In this document: positions 1 through 5,639 of the stretch, piece by piece
Layout: the number at the start of each line of letters is the position of its first letter
Position numbering within the stretch: position 1 is the first letter of the stretch
Assembly (NCBI GenBank): GCA_007122745.1
Contig: SKTA01000094.1
Coordinates: 1 to 5,639 of the forward strand
DNA length: 5,639 nucleotides
Source: Bacteroidales bacterium
Lineage (GTDB): Bacteria; Bacteroidota; Bacteroidia; Bacteroidales; UBA7960
Direction of reading: 5' to 3'
Translations under genes and position numbers: made by a program
Notes under the pieces: model-generated
Databases searched by the model: none
What the model saw: only the letters and a program-made list of their open reading frames with translations
Told to the model about the DNA's origin: nothing

Positions 1-1885
1 CATGTGAGATATTGCGCAAGGAGCTGTAGGGGTGTCTGTTTTGGATGAGCCCTTCATCCGGGGCAATTTGTGAAGGGATCACTTTAGGAGGCTGATGGCT
101 CAACCACGCGGTATAGGATGGATTCACGGACAATTCCAAGTCTCCTGCTCTCCTGGAGGCATCTATCCGGTGAATGTGATTGTCTCTCTTTGTATCTGAT
201 CCGGTAAGGACCATAGTGCCGGCTGCATTTATCGAATCGGGTGGCAGCCATTGCAGGGCGGTTCCGCCGGCAAAGAGGGCAGTGACACGTTCTTCGGTTG
301 CATCCTCGTCAAAAGGATCGATCACAAACACATTGGAAACATAATCGCGCAGACTGGTAAAGGCCAGCAAAGTACCATCATGATTCCACAAGGGATATCT
401 GTCGTCATGTTCGGGGTTTGTCAATATCGTTTCAGATCCTGTTTGCCGATTCAGCACAACAATATGCCGTTTCCCATCCTCCTCAAAGCGAGCAAAGGCA
501 ATATAAATGCCGTCTGGATGGATCGCAAGCCTGCCAAGCTGCACATCCGCCTGGTAAGAGGTGATTCTCTGTTCTTCTCTACTATCCAGGTCCATAAAGA
601 AAACATTTCCTGTTCCATTCTCATTCACAACATAATACAATCCTTTCCCGTCGGGTGAAAATTGAGGATAGGAGGCCCTTCTGGAGTGGGTTAGCCGTGT
701 ACGGCGGCCCGATTCCACATCAATCAGGTAGATATCGTTCAACAGTGAGCCATGGTTACCACGGCGGATAGAAGCATAGGCAATCTTTTCCCCATCCGGA
801 CTCCAGCTTAACGGTGTCCGGAAATTTCCTTCTGCAATCACATTTCGCTCCCTGATTGTATCATTGGTGATAATAGCAAGTTGCTGATAGGGTTGTTGTC
901 TGGATCGCAATGCCAGTGTGGCAATTTTGGTTGTATCCGGACTGTATTGAACATCGCTGATAAAGAGGCCGGGGATTTTTTCCTGCTCCACCCCCAGTGA
1001 ATCGGTTCGTTCCATCCGGGCAGCCAGGCTATGGTAATAAATGTTGGCATGCCTCCGCCATTCATCTTCAAAATCATCAAAAGAGCGATCCATGATCTCT
1101 TTAAATGCCTTTTTAAAGTTATGGACACGGATAAGTCCGCCAAGCTTCTCATTTCGATGCGCAAGGATTTCAGGCACAAGTGTATCGCCATAGGTGTGGG
1201 CGAAATAACGAAGCTGTGCATTACCAACGGCATACATTAAAGACCTGTTGCGCATGGATGTACCGTCAGTGTAGGAAGGACGTCCGTCGTAAAATGCTTT
1301 TCTAAGCAGATCATCACCTCGCAGGGCGTGCCACGGCTCGGTGAAATACTGGGCAATGCCCTCTGTCCACGGAACAGGAAGCGAAGGGGCAATACCCAAT
1401 GTTCCGATTAATGGCAGATTTGATTTTATCGCTTCAAAATGAAAGATGTGGGCAAGTTCATGCGCAATTACGGTCCGCAACCATTTTTCCGGGCCACTCC
1501 ACCCCTCTGCCACTTCATTAAGGTTGACCCATATGTTTGTATATGCCCGCGGAAAGGGAACGGCAAAACCGTTCATGATCTCATCTTCATCGCTGAGATT
1601 GATACGTATCTTATAGTCAAATTCTACATTCAGGTTCTCCGACAATGCCTCATAAGTGGCTTCAGCAATCGAAGCAGCCTGTGCTTCAATTCCCGACAAG
1701 TGATCCGGATAACTAATGATAAAATGTTCCGTTTCCACACTCGTCCATTTAAGCTCAGGATGGTTACGCTGGTTCATCATGGAAAAACCGGCAGGAAAGG
1801 GTTGACTGAGAACATCCTGGATGCCTGATACACCAAGGATGACCATCAGGCACACGATAATTTTGCGCAGCATATACATATTCAT
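1..1885 (-). CDS. Secreted peptidase MA-like zinc metalloprotease with PD40 (TolB-like) beta-propeller, 3'-truncated by window edge
   Basis: The reading frame runs without a stop from the ATG at 1885 to the left edge, giving 628 residues with the C-terminus missing. An in-frame TAA at 1891-1889 limits the start to ATG 1885, 1879 or 1873; I chose the first. Residues 7-27 form a signal peptide (basic RK, hydrophobic core, likely cut VLS/Q after residue 27), so the product is exported. Residues 48-290 resemble the peptidase MA (gluzincin) fold: HELAH at 142-146 (bases 1448-1462) gives two zinc-ligand histidines and the catalytic glutamate, and E175 in WTEGIAQYF is the probable third ligand. Residues 310-545 hold about five PD40 blades (YSPDTTKIA 314, SWSPDGEKIAYAS 360, FSPDGKGLYYV 409, IHPDGIYIAFA 455, NHDGTLLAFTS 501), as in TolB propellers. 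All expected zinc-site residues are present, so it is probably an active protease; the substrate is unknown. Related proteins often continue into an outer-membrane barrel, which cannot be seen here. Confidence 0.9.
   Translation of the reverse strand, partial: MNMYMLRKIIVCLMVILGVSGIQDVLSQPFPAGFSMMNQRNHPELKWTSVETEHFIISYPDHLSGIEAQAASIAEATYEALSENLNVEFDYKIRINLSDEDEIMNGFAVPFPRAYTNIWVNLNEVAEGWSGPEKWLRTVIAHELAHIFHFEAIKSNLPLIGTLGIAPSLPVPWTEGIAQYFTEPWHALRGDDLLRKAFYDGRPSYTDGTSMRNRSLMYAVGNAQLRYFAHTYGDTLVPEILAHRNEKLGGLIRVHNFKKAFKEIMDRSFDDFEDEWRRHANIYYHSLAARMERTDSLGVEQEKIPGLFISDVQYSPDTTKIATLALRSRQQPYQQLAIITNDTIRERNVIAEGNFRTPLSWSPDGEKIAYASIRRGNHGSLLNDIYLIDVESGRRTRLTHSRRASYPQFSPDGKGLYYVVNENGTGNVFFMDLDSREEQRITSYQADVQLGRLAIHPDGIYIAFARFEEDGKRHIVVLNRQTGSETILTNPEHDDRYPLWNHDGTLLAFTSLRDYVSNVFVIDPFDEDATEERVTALFAGGTALQWLPPDSINAAGTMVLTGSDTKRDNHIHRIDASRRAGDLELSVNPSYTAWLSHQPPKVIPSQIAPDEGLIQNRHPYSSLRNISH
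1805..1885 (-). other. Signal peptide of the peptidase/propeller protein
   Basis: This segment encodes residues 1-27. It has a short N-region containing R7 and K8, a hydrophobic core (IIVCLMVILGVSGI) and a V-L-S motif before Q28 that fits signal peptidase I at positions -3 and -1. There is no lipobox cysteine at the cleavage region, so a lipoprotein is unlikely. The exact cleavage site is inferred. Confidence 0.75.
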
Positions 1886-2118
1886 AGATTAAATGGATGA
1901 GAAAACAAATACCAAAAATAGTACATTTTGGCAAATTCGCACAAGCGTCCAAAAACGCATATCACATGTACGTTTGTGGACACTTTTATTATGAATATAT
2001 TAAGAAAATAATTTCATATAACACTCTATTACAATACTATATAAGTTTTGGCACAGATATAGTATAATATTTAGCGAACCTGAAATAGAAAAAAAACAAC
2101 CATAAAAACCACAAAGTC
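1886..2118. other. Divergent intergenic promoter region, A+T-rich
   Basis: This 233-base gap separates two divergently transcribed genes and must hold both promoters. The minus-strand candidate at 1944-1913 is listed separately. For the plus-strand gene no clean TAnnTTTG is present. The nearest are TAAGTTTTG at 2042-2050 (one T too many) and TATAAT at 2063-2068, which is not the usual signal in this phylum. Weak inverted repeats exist (TATGAA 1990-1995 with TTCATA 2013-2018) but are too short to call an operator. The last 40 bases before the ATG at 2119 are A-rich with no Shine-Dalgarno, which is normal for Bacteroidota. I see no RNA gene or riboswitch here. Confidence 0.5.
1913..1944 (-). 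promoter_or_regulatory. Candidate Bacteroidota-type promoter for the peptidase/propeller gene
   Basis: On the minus strand TATTTTTG (1920-1913) matches the Bacteroidota -7 element TAnnTTTG. It is preceded by TTG (1944-1942), a partial match to the -33 element TTTG, with a 21-base spacer inside the usual 19-21 range. Transcription would begin near 1906, leaving a leader of about 20 bases before the ATG at 1885. The match is by eye only and the region is A+T-rich, so a chance match is possible. Confidence 0.45.
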
Positions 2119-2184
2119 ATGAATACCAAAAGCATCATCATCGCAGCAGCAGCAATCATTTTCAGCGTCTCCGGATTGTTTGCA
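2119..2184 (+). other. Signal peptide of the small exported protein
   Basis: Residues 1-22: a short polar start with one lysine (MNTK), a long alanine/isoleucine core and L-F-A at the -3 to -1 positions before N23. This fits signal peptidase I. No cysteine is present at +1, so it should not be a lipoprotein. Confidence 0.75.
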
Positions 2185-2424
2185 AACCCAACAGGAAAAA
2201 CCCTGACTTTTTTTGACGCATGCGGAAGAACATTGGTCCAACCCATAATGGGTGAAGAGGTCACTGAAGAGCTTCCCTTTGAAGTAGCGGCAGTTTTTCA
2301 GAGCGTACAAACGGAGCGGGCCTACCAAGTATTTGATCTGAGCGAATTAGCCAAGCCTGAAATCGAAGAAGAGCTCCCATTTGACCTTAACAAGGTTTTT
2401 CAGGAAGCCATTCGAAACAAATAA
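2119..2424 (+). CDS. Small exported protein of unknown function with duplicated EELPF motif
   Basis: The 101-residue product does not match a family I can name. Residues 1-22 are a clear signal peptide (K4, hydrophobic IIIAAAAIIFSVSGLFA, probable cut after A22), leaving a mature protein of about 79 residues. The mature part is acidic (about 15 D/E against 7 K/R) and has one cysteine (C35). A twelve-residue motif occurs twice: EELPFEVAAVFQ at 50-61 and EELPFDLNKVFQ at 84-95, with starts 34 residues apart; the second copy almost reaches the C-terminus. There is no lipobox, and no membrane segment after the signal peptide. The start lacks a Shine-Dalgarno but is the only ATG that gives the complete signal peptide. 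A strong terminator 40 bases after the stop makes it a monocistronic unit, which supports a real gene. Periplasmic or extracellular location is inferred; function is unknown. Confidence 0.82.
   Translation: MNTKSIIIAAAAIIFSVSGLFANPTGKTLTFFDACGRTLVQPIMGEEVTEELPFEVAAVFQSVQTERAYQVFDLSELAKPEIEEELPFDLNKVFQEAIRNK
2266..2403 (+). repeat. Intragenic duplication: two copies of an EELPF..VFQ-encoding motif
   Basis: The unit at 2266-2301 and the unit at 2368-2403 (36 bases each, start to start 102 bases) encode EELPFEVAAVFQ and EELPFDLNKVFQ. By hand count 25 of 36 bases match. The ends (GAAGAGCT and GTTTTTCAG) are identical, while the middle has diverged. Some differences are synonymous (CTT/CTC, CCC/CCA), which suggests selection on the EELPF and VFQ residues rather than a very recent DNA copy. 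Confidence 0.7.
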
Positions 2425-2464
2425 GTTTCCAAAAGCATTTAAATACCTCTCTGTTCATGTTGTT

Positions 2465-2499
2465 AAAAGAACCGCTTCCACTTTGGGGCGGTTCTTTTT
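2465..2499 (+). terminator. Intrinsic (Rho-independent) terminator of the small exported protein gene
   Basis: A perfect 11-bp stem pairs AAAAGAACCGC (2465-2475) with GCGGTTCTTTT (2488-2498). The 12-base loop can close further through G-T pairs and one C-G pair. The right arm ends in a run of five T. It begins 40 bases after the TAA at 2422-2424. Because the A and T flanks mirror each other the hairpin could act on either strand, but the only gene that ends here is on the plus strand. Confidence 0.88.
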
Positions 2500-2678
2500 G
2501 ATTTGTTGAATCATTTATTCTTTGATTCGACAGAATGGCTTTCAGAATATGGTAGTGGTGTTGGTAAATTCAATTGATCTGTTCGCGCTGCGAAAATGCG
2601 ACTTTCATAATCTGAATAGCAAACAAAAAACTTCCCTGGCTGTTTAATTTATATTCTACATTGCAAATATGACTTAAT
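2500..2678. other. Intergenic gap upstream of the DCC gene; no clear feature
   Basis: This stretch follows the terminator and should carry the DCC gene promoter, but I find no good TAnnTTTG match. The closest is TACATTGC at 2657-2664, one T short, which would give a very short leader. Two short hairpins (GAATCA 2508-2513 with TGATTC 2523-2528; TTCGC 2582-2586 with GCGAA 2590-2594) are within chance expectation. A two-codon frame ATG ACT TAA at 2669-2677 ends one base before the DCC start codon. I see no gene, RNA or mobile element in it. Confidence 0.4.
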
Positions 2679-3164
2679 ATGTTTAAGCGAATTCACAGCA
2701 CGAAATATCCGCCGAAAGACAGGCCGGTGATGGCCTGGGACGAAAATTGCGGTTTTTGTCACTACTGGGTGATCAAATGGAAAAAACACACTGGCGACAA
2801 GGTAAATTATATCCCTTTTCAACAGGTTTACAAGGAATTTCCTGATATTGACCTCAAATATTTCCGTCAGGCAATCCGTTTCATTGATGTAGACGGAAGT
2901 GCTTTTGTAGGGCCGGGTGCTGTGTTTCAGGCACTGCACCGCTATGGTTCAAAATGGAAATGGGTAATGCCGCTTTACCGGCGCATAGGGGTTTTCCGAT
3001 TTCTTGCTGACCACTTTTATTCTTTTGTGTCAAGAAACAGAACCCGGATGTATTCGATCACAATCCGCCTGTTTGGTAGAAATCCTGCACGTCCAAAACC
3101 TTACTGGGCCTTTTACCTGGGCTCATTTATCGCCATTTTAGGTGGCGTATGGTTCTTGATCTGA
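2679..3164 (+). CDS. DCC1-like (DUF393) thiol-disulfide oxidoreductase family protein with C-terminal membrane segment
   Basis: The 161-residue product carries the DCC family signature near its N-terminus: a beta strand (PVMAWDENCGFC, 16-27) leading to D21 and the C24-G-F-C27 pair, a thioredoxin-like CxxC motif. Next come the usual helix (HYWVIKWKKH), IPFQQ (45-49) where the second thioredoxin-like strand is expected, and FIDVDGSAFVGPGAVFQAL (68-86), the conserved second half of the family. The common DG of the motif is DE here. Family members are predicted to exchange thiols and disulfides; no substrate is established. Residues 142-161 form a hydrophobic segment ending at the C-terminus, after the basic GRNPARPKP stretch, so it may be tail-anchored with the redox domain in the cytoplasm. 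No signal peptide is seen. M18 would cut into the first strand, so the ATG at 2679 is preferred. It stands alone between a terminator and a convergent gene. Confidence 0.88.
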   Translation: MFKRIHSTKYPPKDRPVMAWDENCGFCHYWVIKWKKHTGDKVNYIPFQQVYKEFPDIDLKYFRQAIRFIDVDGSAFVGPGAVFQALHRYGSKWKWVMPLYRRIGVFRFLADHFYSFVSRNRTRMYSITIRLFGRNPARPKPYWAFYLGSFIAILGGVWFLI

Positions 3165-3175
3165 ATATTTGCGAT

Positions 3176-5639
3176 TTAATTGATATTTATAACATCCGAC
3201 AAGGGGATTCCAATCCGGACACCTGTATATTGATGCAAGCCTCCCGAAAATCCACTGGCAACCTCAATACTGAACAATAAAAAAAGCTGATCCAGACCAT
3301 AGCCAAATTCATAATAGGGTTTATGGTCATCCATTATCAATGTATTAAAGAACAATTTTTCGCGAAAAAGCTTATCAGACAAAAATGGCAGGCGTTTTAA
3401 CAGCAGCCGGCTATGATCGTAATGCAAATTGAAACTCAGGAAGTCACCGGTTGTACTCCTTTCATAATAGTCCAAAGTCATAAACATGGTTGACAGATTG
3501 CTGCTTTTTATCCATATCGGATTGGTATGAAAATGCCGGTAATCGGCAAAATACATTTTATCCTCGTTCAGAAAAGTTCCTGCGGAAAGATGGTAACGAA
3601 ATCGACCAAGCAACCTCAGTTCAAATTGCTGATGTAGTGATGCTTCCAGGTAGCTGAAACTTACATCGCTGTCTAAAACATCTTCCAGGCCATGCCTGAA
3701 TCGCATTGAAAAGGTTGGAAAATTTGAATAGGCCATCACTTTGCGGTTACCCCGCATACGATAATAGTGGCGATGTGTATAACTCAACCTGAAATCAAAA
3801 ATAAGTGCGTTATGGTCTTCAAAGCTTTGATCTTCAACTCCTTTAATTACCGGTGTGTTGGATGTAAAATCATTATTAAACGGATCCCAGATGTAATACA
3901 GGTTGTTGTTGGTTAAGCGCCTGCGCCTCTCGTATTCTGCCCCAAAAGTAAAAACAAGACCATTTACGATATCCGTTCTGTGCTCCATGTTGACGAAATC
4001 CTTCTCATAGAGTTTCATTAGGTTTTGTCTAAAAAACAATGTAGCAATGGTATTGAAAGCCGGAGGTATCCCCCGTTCCGCAGCAAAATCGGAGGTTTCC
4101 CTTCCGCCCGACAGGGAAATATAAGACCTGCGAAAGGGATTGTATTCATAGCGAATGCCGGCATCTGCCAGCAGCCGCTCACGGGCAAAAGCGTAGCTGA
4201 AATTTCCGTTAAAAGTAACAAAACGACCCGTCTCCGGACGGTATTGAAGGGAAATGTTTTTTGCATAAGGGATCCCATCCACTGTGTTGAAATAAAACGA
4301 TGAAGGTCCCAAAAGTCCATTATGTCTCAGATAAAGATCTTCTTTGAGGTTGTGCCTGCTGCCCAGCAAAAGCTGCCGCAGCAAAGCAGTGTCCCTTTCA
4401 TCATCATCTGCGCGTCCGGCCGATGGCTCCTGGAAGCTTTGCCGCTCCTCCTCCGTTAACGGTACCGGCCGGTTAGCCTCCCAGTATTCATGGGTTCGCA
4501 CCCTGGCGCTGTCATCTATGGTAGTTTCATAAGGAAACAGCTCCAGCGATTCACTGCTTCGGGAAACCCTGGCCTCTCGCCTGATCAGGCGGTTCATACG
4601 TCTCATCTCTCTGTTGGTAAGATTATTGGATTCCATTAGCGATTGTATCTCCTGTTGCCGCTCAGACCTCGGCTTGACAGATTCCAGTTTTTCCATGTCA
4701 GGTTTGACGCTTTCCCGAATGATGCCGGTTTCGGTAATGCTTTGTAAGTATTGGTCATCGCGTAATCTGCCAATATAAAAATCGTGATCAAGATCAGGGT
4801 TCATAGTCACGTCATAATCCCCTACGGAAACCACATACTGGTAATGAATCTCAAGTCCCATTAACGAAAAGCCTACATCAAAATTCTGACTCACCGGCAT
4901 CCAGACATCCGGAACGACCTCTTGATAGACCTGTCTGATATACATCTGGAAAAGGTTCTGATCAACGATCAGGTCAACGGAATGAATATTCCAGGATCCT
5001 TCCCTGATATAGATGTACCCACGATAAAGATCTGTTCCTCCCCTTCCTGGAATCACCCTGATCCGGTTGATTTGGTGTCCGTTTTCCATAAAACTGCCGG
5101 CAAGTTCAAACCTGTAAACCTGCATGGCACTTCTGCTAAGTGGGGAGATGATTCCATCAATGTCGCGATACATGCTTATTGTAACGAATGCCATAGGGTT
5201 TGACTGATTATCATTTCCCGAGCTGCGCAAAGAGATCACCTCCGTACGGATTCTGTCGGGCAGTTCAAAATGGATGTCGGAAATGGTTTCAGTAACGAAA
5301 TATCTGCCCTCCACCAACCCTTCCCTTTCGATTTGACGTCGAGCAACGGCAGGCATGCTGGTAATCACGCCTGAGCCTTTGAGATAAACCCTTGCTGAAT
5401 AAGCTGATACCTGGTTCAGGTAATACTGGCTCATGCCAATTGCCTGCCGCATGATGAAATAAGCAGGATCCTCTCCGGAGGCAGTTACAACCACAGCAGG
5501 TAACATATATTGCTGAACATCCAAAACAACATCAATCGGCACATATTCAATAACAACCTCAACATCTAAGACTTCTGTTTTATATCCCAGGTACTGAAAC
5601 CGCAGTTCATGTTTTCCGGCAGGTAAAGACAAACGATAA
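3176..5639 (-). CDS. DUF5686 / carboxypeptidase-regulatory-like domain outer-membrane protein, 5'-truncated by window edge
   Basis: The frame is open from the right edge to the TAA at 3178-3176 (820 residues visible). The true start and signal peptide lie outside; the TTG at 5632 is an internal leucine, not a start. Residues 1-45 are the end of a carboxypeptidase-regulatory-like beta-sandwich (LPAGKHELRF, QYLGYK, then VVIEYVPIDVVL). The linker LPAVVVTASGEDPAYFIMRQAI (about 46-68) is the entry to DUF5686. Residues 68-300 are a beta-rich region. Residues 305-420 are charged and helical (SLMESNNLTNREMRRMNRLIRRE). From about 430 the chain alternates short amphipathic strands and turns rich in Y, F, R and N, ending in YTGVRIGIPLSDVININ, as expected for an outer-membrane beta-barrel. 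The visible length fits a full protein of roughly 850-880 residues. The biochemical role is not known. It faces the DCC gene with an 11-base gap. Confidence 0.92.
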   Translation of the reverse strand, partial: YRLSLPAGKHELRFQYLGYKTEVLDVEVVIEYVPIDVVLDVQQYMLPAVVVTASGEDPAYFIMRQAIGMSQYYLNQVSAYSARVYLKGSGVITSMPAVARRQIEREGLVEGRYFVTETISDIHFELPDRIRTEVISLRSSGNDNQSNPMAFVTISMYRDIDGIISPLSRSAMQVYRFELAGSFMENGHQINRIRVIPGRGGTDLYRGYIYIREGSWNIHSVDLIVDQNLFQMYIRQVYQEVVPDVWMPVSQNFDVGFSLMGLEIHYQYVVSVGDYDVTMNPDLDHDFYIGRLRDDQYLQSITETGIIRESVKPDMEKLESVKPRSERQQEIQSLMESNNLTNREMRRMNRLIRREARVSRSSESLELFPYETTIDDSARVRTHEYWEANRPVPLTEEERQSFQEPSAGRADDDERDTALLRQLLLGSRHNLKEDLYLRHNGLLGPSSFYFNTVDGIPYAKNISLQYRPETGRFVTFNGNFSYAFARERLLADAGIRYEYNPFRRSYISLSGGRETSDFAAERGIPPAFNTIATLFFRQNLMKLYEKDFVNMEHRTDIVNGLVFTFGAEYERRRRLTNNNLYYIWDPFNNDFTSNTPVIKGVEDQSFEDHNALIFDFRLSYTHRHYYRMRGNRKVMAYSNFPTFSMRFRHGLEDVLDSDVSFSYLEASLHQQFELRLLGRFRYHLSAGTFLNEDKMYFADYRHFHTNPIWIKSSNLSTMFMTLDYYERSTTGDFLSFNLHYDHSRLLLKRLPFLSDKLFREKLFFNTLIMDDHKPYYEFGYGLDQLFLLFSIEVASGFSGGLHQYTGVRIGIPLSDVININ

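Noticed and set aside
251..658. Plus-strand open frame of 135 codons
   Set aside because: It lies wholly opposite the propeller region of the minus-strand peptidase gene, whose frame encodes recognisable PD40 blades. The plus-strand product has no domain or signal.
838..1240. Open frames on both strands (131 and 69 codons) within 838-1240
   Set aside because: Both overlap the coding frame that runs from the peptidase domain into the propeller and encode no recognisable motif; they are out-of-frame shadows.
1439..1952. Plus frame 1439-1828 and minus frame 1764-1952
   Set aside because: The first is antisense to the HELAH region. The second is an alternate frame across the signal peptide and would lose the conserved peptidase domain.
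1886..2118. Possible CRISPR leader, small RNA or attachment site in the A+T-rich divergent gap
   Set aside because: No repeats with regular spacing, no terminator hairpin inside the gap and no flanking direct repeats or integrase gene.
2037..2328. Two minus-strand frames opposite the small exported protein
   Set aside because: They are antisense to a gene with a clear signal peptide and terminator. Their hydrophobic and cysteine-rich stretches are the complement of the alanine-rich signal peptide codons.
2508..2594. Short inverted repeats in the gap before the DCC gene
   Set aside because: Stems are 5-6 bp with no T-run and no symmetry that suggests a protein site; expected by chance in sequence of this composition.
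2649..2939. Minus-strand frame of 96 codons opposite the DCC gene
   Set aside because: The plus-strand frame contains the conserved DCC family motif, while the minus frame has no recognisable feature.
4018..5203. Several frames of 62-100 codons overlapping the DUF5686 gene
   Set aside because: All lie inside a long continuous coding frame with clear family motifs and show no domain of their own.
5630..5632. TTG as start codon of the DUF5686 protein
   Set aside because: The frame stays open upstream to the window edge, and the residues just after it are the middle of a beta-sandwich domain, with no signal peptide. The real start is outside the window.

Overview
The window looks like ordinary chromosomal DNA from a member of the Bacteroidota. 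The evidence is a DUF5686/carboxypeptidase-regulatory-domain outer-membrane protein, a family largely confined to that phylum. Genes also lack clear Shine-Dalgarno sequences and have A/T-rich leaders, and there is a TAnnTTTG-type promoter match. I cannot place it more finely than phylum.

Layout from left to right. (1) Positions 1-1885, minus strand: the 5' part of a large secreted protein, 628 codons visible and still open at the left edge. It joins a HExxH zinc-peptidase domain (peptidase MA-like) to a TolB-type PD40 beta-propeller. (2) Positions 1886-2118: a divergent, very A+T-rich promoter region. (3) Positions 2119-2424, plus strand: a 101-residue exported protein of unknown function with a twice-repeated EELPF..VFQ motif, closed by a strong intrinsic terminator at 2465-2499. 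(4) Positions 2500-2678: a gap with no clear feature. (5) Positions 2679-3164, plus strand: a DCC1-like (DUF393) thiol-disulfide oxidoreductase with a CGFC motif and an added C-terminal membrane segment. (6) Positions 3176-5639, minus strand: a nearly complete DUF5686 family protein whose N-terminus lies beyond the right edge. It converges on the DCC gene with only 11 bases between the stop codons.

Three of the four products are predicted to be exported (two have visible signal peptides, and the DUF5686 protein is a predicted outer-membrane barrel). The fourth is probably membrane-tethered, so the region has an envelope flavour. Nothing shows that the four form a single pathway. The genes alternate in strand, each appears to be its own transcription unit, and I see no mobile element, CRISPR array, RNA gene or defence cassette. 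The least explained item is the small exported protein with the duplicated motif. I do not find a convincing new multi-gene system here.
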